The translations under genes were made by a program, and so were the position numbers. From NCBI GenBank assembly GCA_947625455.1, contig CANQOJ010000010.1, positions 1-25,047 of the forward strand: a stretch of 25,047 nt of DNA, written 5' to 3'. Within the stretch, counting starts at the first letter, position 1, and the number at the start of each line of letters is the position of its first letter. Origin of the DNA: an uncultured Clostridia bacterium (GTDB taxonomy: Bacteria; Bacillota; Clostridia; Oscillospirales; Ruminococcaceae). The notes beneath the pieces are model-generated. The model did no database searches. It worked only from the letters and a program-made list of their open reading frames with translations, and was not told where the DNA came from. Shown piece by piece: positions 20,969 through 25,047 of the stretch.

Positions 20969-21604
20969 TTACTTTGACGAAACGACAGCAAGAGAGTTTA
21001 GAACCCTTTCAAGTTCGTCCTGAAGTCCGCTGTAAAATAATGTAAACAATATATCGCAACAGCCGAACAAAAACATATTTCTGTTTGTAACCGCCGCCAA
21101 AGCGGGCACATAGCCGTAAATGTAACTCTTAAACCACTCCGCGTCATACGCGGGCACGGGTTTTCCGCTTTTTACAATCCTGCGTATCTCCTCAAAATCA
21201 TCTGTAATGATGTTCTCAAAATTTGCCGCGCCCTTTTCGCAGACAATATCGAAAATCGCTTTTATCTGCTTGTCGTTTAGACTTCCGCCGTTTGTTTTTA
21301 TGCTTTTAAGCTCGGGCAGTCTTACCGCAAACGAATAAACCATAAGCGACAAAACGCGTTCATATTCCGGAGAGTTCATCTCCTTACAGCGTTCTTTGTC
21401 GAGTTTTATCCCCGTGTTTGAAAGCGCGGAGGTGTCGGTTATGTTTTTAAGCGATATTTTGAAGATATCGCGTATGCTTATGTTGTAGAAATCTCTGTCG
21501 GAGATTAGGTAGACGTATTTCACGGCGTTAAACAGCGATACGCCTGCTTTTACTACCGTTTCCGAAATCATTGTGTAGGCTGTGCGTTCACTTACAAATT
21601 CCAC
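20969..21604 (-). CDS. Protein of unknown function
   Basis: I do not recognise this 211-residue protein. It is mostly alpha-helical in appearance, with short hydrophobic stretches (AAVTNRNMFLFGCCDILFTLFYSGL, about 170-195, described by its position and Phe/Leu content) but no clear membrane helix or signal peptide. It has no obvious catalytic motif. The start is GTG at 21604, seven bases after the tcdA stop; AAAGGG at the end of tcdA serves as the binding site. It is the last gene of the carB-pyrK-pyrD-tcdA operon and converges with the SOD-like gene. Confidence 0.8.
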   Translation of the reverse strand: MEFVSERTAYTMISETVVKAGVSLFNAVKYVYLISDRDFYNISIRDIFKISLKNITDTSALSNTGIKLDKERCKEMNSPEYERVLSLMVYSFAVRLPELKSIKTNGGSLNDKQIKAIFDIVCEKGAANFENIITDDFEEIRRIVKSGKPVPAYDAEWFKSYIYGYVPALAAVTNRNMFLFGCCDILFTLFYSGLQDELERVLNSLAVVSSK

Positions 21605-21610
21605 TTTATA

Positions 21611-22312
21611 TTACCCTTTCTCCAAATCTTCTGAAGCTGTCAAATCCTTTACGACCTGCGACGCAATAAGCAATCCCGCCGCCGCAGGCACAAATGCACA
21701 GCTCGCGGGTATCCTGTCGTTTCTTATGGGAAGTTCCTTTGAGAAAACGACTTTAAGGCTTTCTATGCCGCGGTTTCTGAGTTCATGGCGCATAACTCTT
21801 GCGAGAGGGCAGACGTTTGTTGAAAATATGTCGGCTGTCTTAAATCCCATGGGGTCAAGCTTGTTGCCCGCGCCCATACAGCTTATTATCTTCACCTTAA
21901 GCCTTGAACATATTTCCGCAAGCAAGACCTTTGCCGCCACATCATCTACCGCGTCAACAACATAATCGTACTCCGAAAAATTAAACGCGCCCGCGCTGTT
22001 TTCATTTAAAAATAGCGGGAACTTGCGCAAAATAAGTTCGGGATTTATATCCAGAAATCTCTCTGCGCAGACGTCAGTTTTCAGCTTTCCGACAGTACTG
22101 TGAAGCGCGATAATCTGACGGTTGATATTTGAAAGCGCGACCTTGTCGCCGTCAATTATGTCCATTGCGCCTATTCCGCTTCTTACAAGCGCTTCCGCCG
22201 CATGTCCGCCAACACCGCCCAAGCCGAAAACCGCGACTTTTGACTTTGAAAGCTTTACTATTGCATCTTCTCCGATAAGAGAAGCTGTTCTTGATAATTC
22301 TTCCGTTACCAT
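21611..22312 (-). CDS. tcdA: tRNA threonylcarbamoyladenosine dehydratase TcdA
   Basis: TcdA uses ATP to cyclise t6A37 of tRNA to ct6A. The 233-residue protein is an E1/ThiF-like enzyme: GLGGVGG nucleotide loop (about 30-36), SNINRQ, DAVDD, MGAGNKLDP and CPLARVMRHELR, the last two being specific to the TcdA group (formerly YgdL/CsdL). It lacks the long C-terminal part of MoeB and ThiF proteins. Its ATG lies four bases after the pyrD stop with only a weak binding site, suggesting coupling. Confidence 0.93.
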   Translation of the reverse strand: MVTEELSRTASLIGEDAIVKLSKSKVAVFGLGGVGGHAAEALVRSGIGAMDIIDGDKVALSNINRQIIALHSTVGKLKTDVCAERFLDINPELILRKFPLFLNENSAGAFNFSEYDYVVDAVDDVAAKVLLAEICSRLKVKIISCMGAGNKLDPMGFKTADIFSTNVCPLARVMRHELRNRGIESLKVVFSKELPIRNDRIPASCAFVPAAAGLLIASQVVKDLTASEDLEKG

Positions 22313-22316
22313 TACA

Positions 22317-23228
22317 TCACCACGGCTTTACCTGTCCGACTATTTCGGAAAGCGACTTTATGCCGTTTTCTTCCATATATTCTTCAATTCCGTCAATGAC
22401 CTTAAGCGGAGAATACGGATCGGTGAAAATTGCCGTACCCATTTGTATTGCCGCCGCGCCCGCCAGCATCATTTCAATCGCGTCATCTGCCGTCGATATG
22501 CCGCCCATTCCGATTATGGGGATTTTAACGGCGTTATAGCACTGCCACACCATTCTCACCGCAATCGGGAAAACGGCAGGACCGCTTAATCCGCCCATAT
22601 TGTTCTTCAATATCGGACGGCGGGTTTTTATGTCTATCCGCATTCCAAGCAAGGTGTTTATAAGCGAAATGCAGTCCGCGCCCTCCGCTTCAACTGCCTT
22701 TGCAATCTCCGTTATATCCGTGACATTCGGCGTGAGTTTTACAATAAGCGGTTTTTTTGTCGCACGCCTTACCGCCTTTGCAACAGCCGCCGCGCCGTCT
22801 TTTGAAACTCCCCATGACGCGCCGCCCTGTTTTACGTTGGGGCAGGAGATGTTGAGTTCAATCATATCCACGTCCGTTGCGTCAAGCACCTCCGCCGCCG
22901 CTATATAATCGTCAATTGTCGCCCCCGCAACGTTTGCTATTATGACATTCCCCTCCTCTTTCAAGGTAGGGAGATAATACTCCGCAAAGCCGTGAACGCC
23001 GATATTCTGAAGTCCTACCGAGTTCAAAATTCCCGAATAGCTTTCGGCAATTCTGGGAGGAGGATTTCCGAGTTTCGGTTCAATGGTCATGCCCTTGCAG
23101 GAAATCCCGCCCAGCTTTGACAGCGGGTACAAATCCGTATAACATTCGCCGTTTCCGTATGTCCCCGATGCGGCAATGACGGGGTTTGGAAATTCAACTC
23201 CCGCTATTTTCACCGACATATCAACCAT
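22317..23228 (-). CDS. pyrD: Dihydroorotate dehydrogenase B, catalytic subunit
   Basis: This FMN enzyme oxidises dihydroorotate to orotate in pyrimidine synthesis. The 303-residue length, NSVGLQNIG, and NISCPNVKQGG with the catalytic Cys129 identify class 1B, which uses NAD through PyrK. GMGGISTADDA and GAAAIQMGTA bind the FMN phosphate. I keep ATG 23228: GGAGG lies about nine bases upstream inside pyrK, while a second ATG at 23219 is too far from it. The start overlaps the pyrK stop by eight bases. Confidence 0.97.
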   Translation of the reverse strand: MVDMSVKIAGVEFPNPVIAASGTYGNGECYTDLYPLSKLGGISCKGMTIEPKLGNPPPRIAESYSGILNSVGLQNIGVHGFAEYYLPTLKEEGNVIIANVAGATIDDYIAAAEVLDATDVDMIELNISCPNVKQGGASWGVSKDGAAAVAKAVRRATKKPLIVKLTPNVTDITEIAKAVEAEGADCISLINTLLGMRIDIKTRRPILKNNMGGLSGPAVFPIAVRMVWQCYNAVKIPIIGMGGISTADDAIEMMLAGAAAIQMGTAIFTDPYSPLKVIDGIEEYMEENGIKSLSEIVGQVKPW

Positions 23229-23994
23229 TGAACTTCACCTCCTCGGCATTGAACACAGGTCCGTCCTTGCACACTCTCGAATAGTACTCCTGCCCGTTTC
23301 TTACCGTCATGCATGAACATACCACGCATGCGCCTACGCCGCACCCCATTCGCTGTTCAAGAGATACCTGGCAGGCGGTTTTATACGTTTCGCAGGTCTT
23401 AACTACTGCCTTAATCATGGGTTCCGGTCCGCATGCGCACACAAGGGCGTAATTTCCGCTTTTAAGTTCTTCTTCAAGAGGAGTTGTCACAAGTCCGTGA
23501 ATGCCGACACTACCATCATCTGTGCAGATAATAGTCTTTGTGCCGTATTCCTCAAACTCGTCGTTTAAGATTATTCTCGAATAGTCGCGAAATCCAAGTA
23601 TTGCGGTACACATTGAACTTGTTTCACGGGAAATTTCAAGCAGAGGAGGTACGCCTATTCCCCCGCCCACAACGATTATTTTCTTTCCCTCAGGTATTTT
23701 AAATCCTCTTCCCAGAGGTCCTAAAATGTCCAGTGATTCGCCCTCGGAAAGCTGTGAAAGCGCGCGGGTGCCGTGTCCTCTGACCTCGAATACAAATCTT
23801 AACGTTCCGTGTTCTTTGTCAATTTTGCAGATAGAAATAGGACGGCGCAGAGTAAAGCCGGGAACAAGAATGTTCGCAAACTGCCCCGCTTCCGCTTCGT
23901 CAGCAATTTCGGGCGCGTCAACTACAACCGAATATATGCCCTTTGCAAGCGTCCGCTTTTCAATTATGGGATATTTTCCGCAAAAAAAGCTCAT
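23221..23994 (-). CDS. pyrK: Dihydroorotate dehydrogenase B, electron transfer subunit
   Basis: PyrK passes electrons from PyrD to NAD through FAD and a [2Fe-2S] cluster. The 257-residue protein has the FAD motif RRPIS (50-54), the NAD-binding GGGIGVPPLL (110-119) and CGPEPM (188-193), and a C-terminal cluster site Cys218-x4-Cys223-x2-Cys226 with Cys242. Length and order are normal. GGGAG precedes the ATG, which overlaps the stop of the upstream membrane protein gene (ATGA). Confidence 0.97.
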   Translation of the reverse strand: MSFFCGKYPIIEKRTLAKGIYSVVVDAPEIADEAEAGQFANILVPGFTLRRPISICKIDKEHGTLRFVFEVRGHGTRALSQLSEGESLDILGPLGRGFKIPEGKKIIVVGGGIGVPPLLEISRETSSMCTAILGFRDYSRIILNDEFEEYGTKTIICTDDGSVGIHGLVTTPLEEELKSGNYALVCACGPEPMIKAVVKTCETYKTACQVSLEQRMGCGVGACVVCSCMTVRNGQEYYSRVCKDGPVFNAEEVKFNG

Positions 23995-24554
23995 TTTTTC
24001 TCCCTTTCATTTTCCTTGTTATCGTCAACAGCTTCGGATTTTATAAACAACCTGCCGTTTTTTTCAGTATTATTAGTTTTGGTAAGCGAAGTTATTCTGT
24101 GCATTGAAAACCGTATTATTATGACAAGCACTAAAGCGCAGAGAATGTATGTAAAACTGAACAGGCTTTTATTCCCGCCCGTAATCAGCCTTTCCTGCAC
24201 GATAAGTTCAGCGTCTGTAAGCGAAAACATTATCGGCAGTCTGCAAAGCGATACCGCAAACACATACCAGTCAAAAACATTTTGCGCGTTGTCCTTTGTT
24301 ATATTATACCTTTCAAACCTTGGGCTTCTGAATGTGAGAATAAGGCATACGACAAGCGTTATACCGCAAACAGCAGGAAAGCACCACAGCATTATAAAGT
24401 CCATTCTCGCCATTTCCTGCTTTATCTCAGGGTGTTTAACAGTGAAATTGCCCGCAGACAAAAACTGAAACAGCGTAATTCCCAAAGCTATAAAGTCGCT
24501 TATCACTTTTGCAGGTTTATGGGTATATGTGACATCAAAGTTTCCGATTTTCAT
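23991..24554 (-). CDS. Four-helix membrane protein of unknown function inside the pyrimidine operon
   Basis: The 187-residue protein has four predicted membrane helices (about 17-35, 53-75, 93-112 and 131-150) and a polar, charged C-terminal tail (DDNKENEREKK). Between helices 2 and 3 is FRSPRFERYNITKDNAQ, which suggests a structured loop. I do not recognise a named family. It begins four bases after the carB stop and overlaps pyrK by ATGA, so it is co-translated with both. The context hints at a link to pyrimidine metabolism, but insertion of an unrelated gene into the operon is possible. Confidence 0.82.
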   Translation of the reverse strand: MKIGNFDVTYTHKPAKVISDFIALGITLFQFLSAGNFTVKHPEIKQEMARMDFIMLWCFPAVCGITLVVCLILTFRSPRFERYNITKDNAQNVFDWYVFAVSLCRLPIMFSLTDAELIVQERLITGGNKSLFSFTYILCALVLVIIIRFSMHRITSLTKTNNTEKNGRLFIKSEAVDDNKENEREKK

Positions 24555-24558
24555 ATTA

Positions 24559-25047
24559 TCAGATTTTGGTTATGTCCACAAGTTCAACGTCGTTTATGCT
24601 TCTGTTTGCTTCAAGGCAGTCAAGCAAGGCGTTTGCCGTGTCAATCGCCGTAAGGCAGACTATCGAGCGCTCAACCGCTTTTCTGCGCATTCTCACGCTG
24701 TCAAGCGAGGGTTTTCTTCCCGTTTCCGATGTCGATACCACATAACTCACCGCGCCGCTTTCAAGCAGTGAAATAACGTTGGGCTCCTGCTCCTCGTGTA
24801 TTCTGTAAACATGGTTTGCGGCAATCATATTGCGGTTTAAAACAGACGCCGTGCCGCCTGTTGCGTATATCGTAAATCCGAGCGCTTCAAACCTTGAGGC
24901 AATCTCGATTATCTCGTTCTTGTCGCTGTCGCGCACCGAGATAAGCACGCCGTATGTGCCGTCGGGCGAATCGGGATTTTTGCCCTCGTTAGGGTGGCAG
25001 AATTTATATCCCGCGGCGGTAAGTCCTTTGTAAATCGCCTCACCGAA
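24559..25047 (-). CDS. carB: Carbamoyl-phosphate synthase large subunit, C-terminal end (cut by the window)
   Basis: The frame stays open to the right edge, so only the last 162 residues are visible. They begin FGEAIYKGLTAAGYKF, the family's run into the allosteric domain, then GVLISVRDSDKNEI and IYATGGTASVLN, the MGS-like fold that binds regulatory nucleotides, and end with the partly conserved RRKAVERSIVCLTAIDTANALL. CarB makes carbamoyl phosphate from bicarbonate, ammonia and two ATP. It precedes pyrK and pyrD, so this is a pyrimidine operon; carA is expected further right. Confidence 0.95.
   Translation of the reverse strand, partial: FGEAIYKGLTAAGYKFCHPNEGKNPDSPDGTYGVLISVRDSDKNEIIEIASRFEALGFTIYATGGTASVLNRNMIAANHVYRIHEEQEPNVISLLESGAVSYVVSTSETGRKPSLDSVRMRRKAVERSIVCLTAIDTANALLDCLEANRSINDVELVDITKI

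Noticed and set aside
21582..21965. A 127-codon plus-strand frame antisense to tcdA
   Set aside because: It has low-complexity Ser/Thr-rich content from reading a conserved gene backwards.

Overview
The window looks like chromosomal DNA of a low-to-mid GC Bacillota, most likely a Clostridia member near the Oscillospiraceae/Ruminococcaceae. The evidence is strong AGGAGG-type ribosome binding sites, several TTG/GTG starts, near-consensus sigma-A promoters (TTGACA-17-TATAAT), an HPr with both His15 and Ser46, a G5/LysM/M23 cell-wall hydrolase, class 1B PyrD with PyrK, and no outer-membrane genes. The lineage is inferred from gene content and was not checked against a database. Almost everything from 4.0 kb to the right edge is on the minus strand.

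Layout. 1-1176 (+): the 3' end of a PPM/VWA-type protein kinase and a GNAT acetyltransferase. 1177-2049: a gene-free stretch, then monocistronic ptsH (HPr) with its own promoter and terminator. 2050-3810 (+): a membrane-anchored LysM-G5-M23 protein. 4001-9823 (-): a compact seven-gene operon, read as acyltransferase, ACP, fused KS-CLF, ketoreductase, FabZ-type dehydratase, phosphopantetheinyl transferase and flavodoxin-like oxidoreductase. 10147-12825 (-): secA. 12969-13169 (+): a small acidic protein. 13454-13957 (-): a tRNA-Val, tRNA-Asp, tRNA-Gly operon. 14164-14373 (+): a DUF378 membrane protein. 14455-20496 (-): ahcY, response regulator, histidine kinase, punA, a 42-aa membrane protein, nadA and mnmA, mostly overlapping or nearly so. 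20539-20922 (+): a small Cu/Zn-SOD-like protein. 20969-25047 (-): the end of carB, a four-helix membrane protein, pyrK, pyrD, tcdA and an unknown protein.

The most interesting system is the 4001-9823 operon. It holds its own carrier protein, a condensing enzyme in which an intact ketosynthase is fused to a second ketosynthase domain that has lost its whole catalytic triad (chain-length-factor-like), a ketoreductase, a dehydratase, a PPTase to activate the carrier, and a membrane acyltransferase. No enoyl reductase is present. This is the gene logic of a type II polyene synthase (as in aryl polyene loci) whose product could be passed to a membrane lipid. The operon has a clear promoter, a long foldable leader ending at the first ribosome binding site, and a terminator-like hairpin just after the ACP gene.

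A second theme is a modular family of palindromic intergenic repeats. Two elements 9.4 kb apart (3829-4003 and 13183-13419) share a GAGCGTAAA/TTTACGCTC core hairpin inside GATTGT/ACAATC arms and a shared GGATAATGCGC hairpin arm. Both are bordered by degenerate 7-nt repeats, both sit between convergent genes, and one 18-mer heptad tract recurs inside the tRNA operon.
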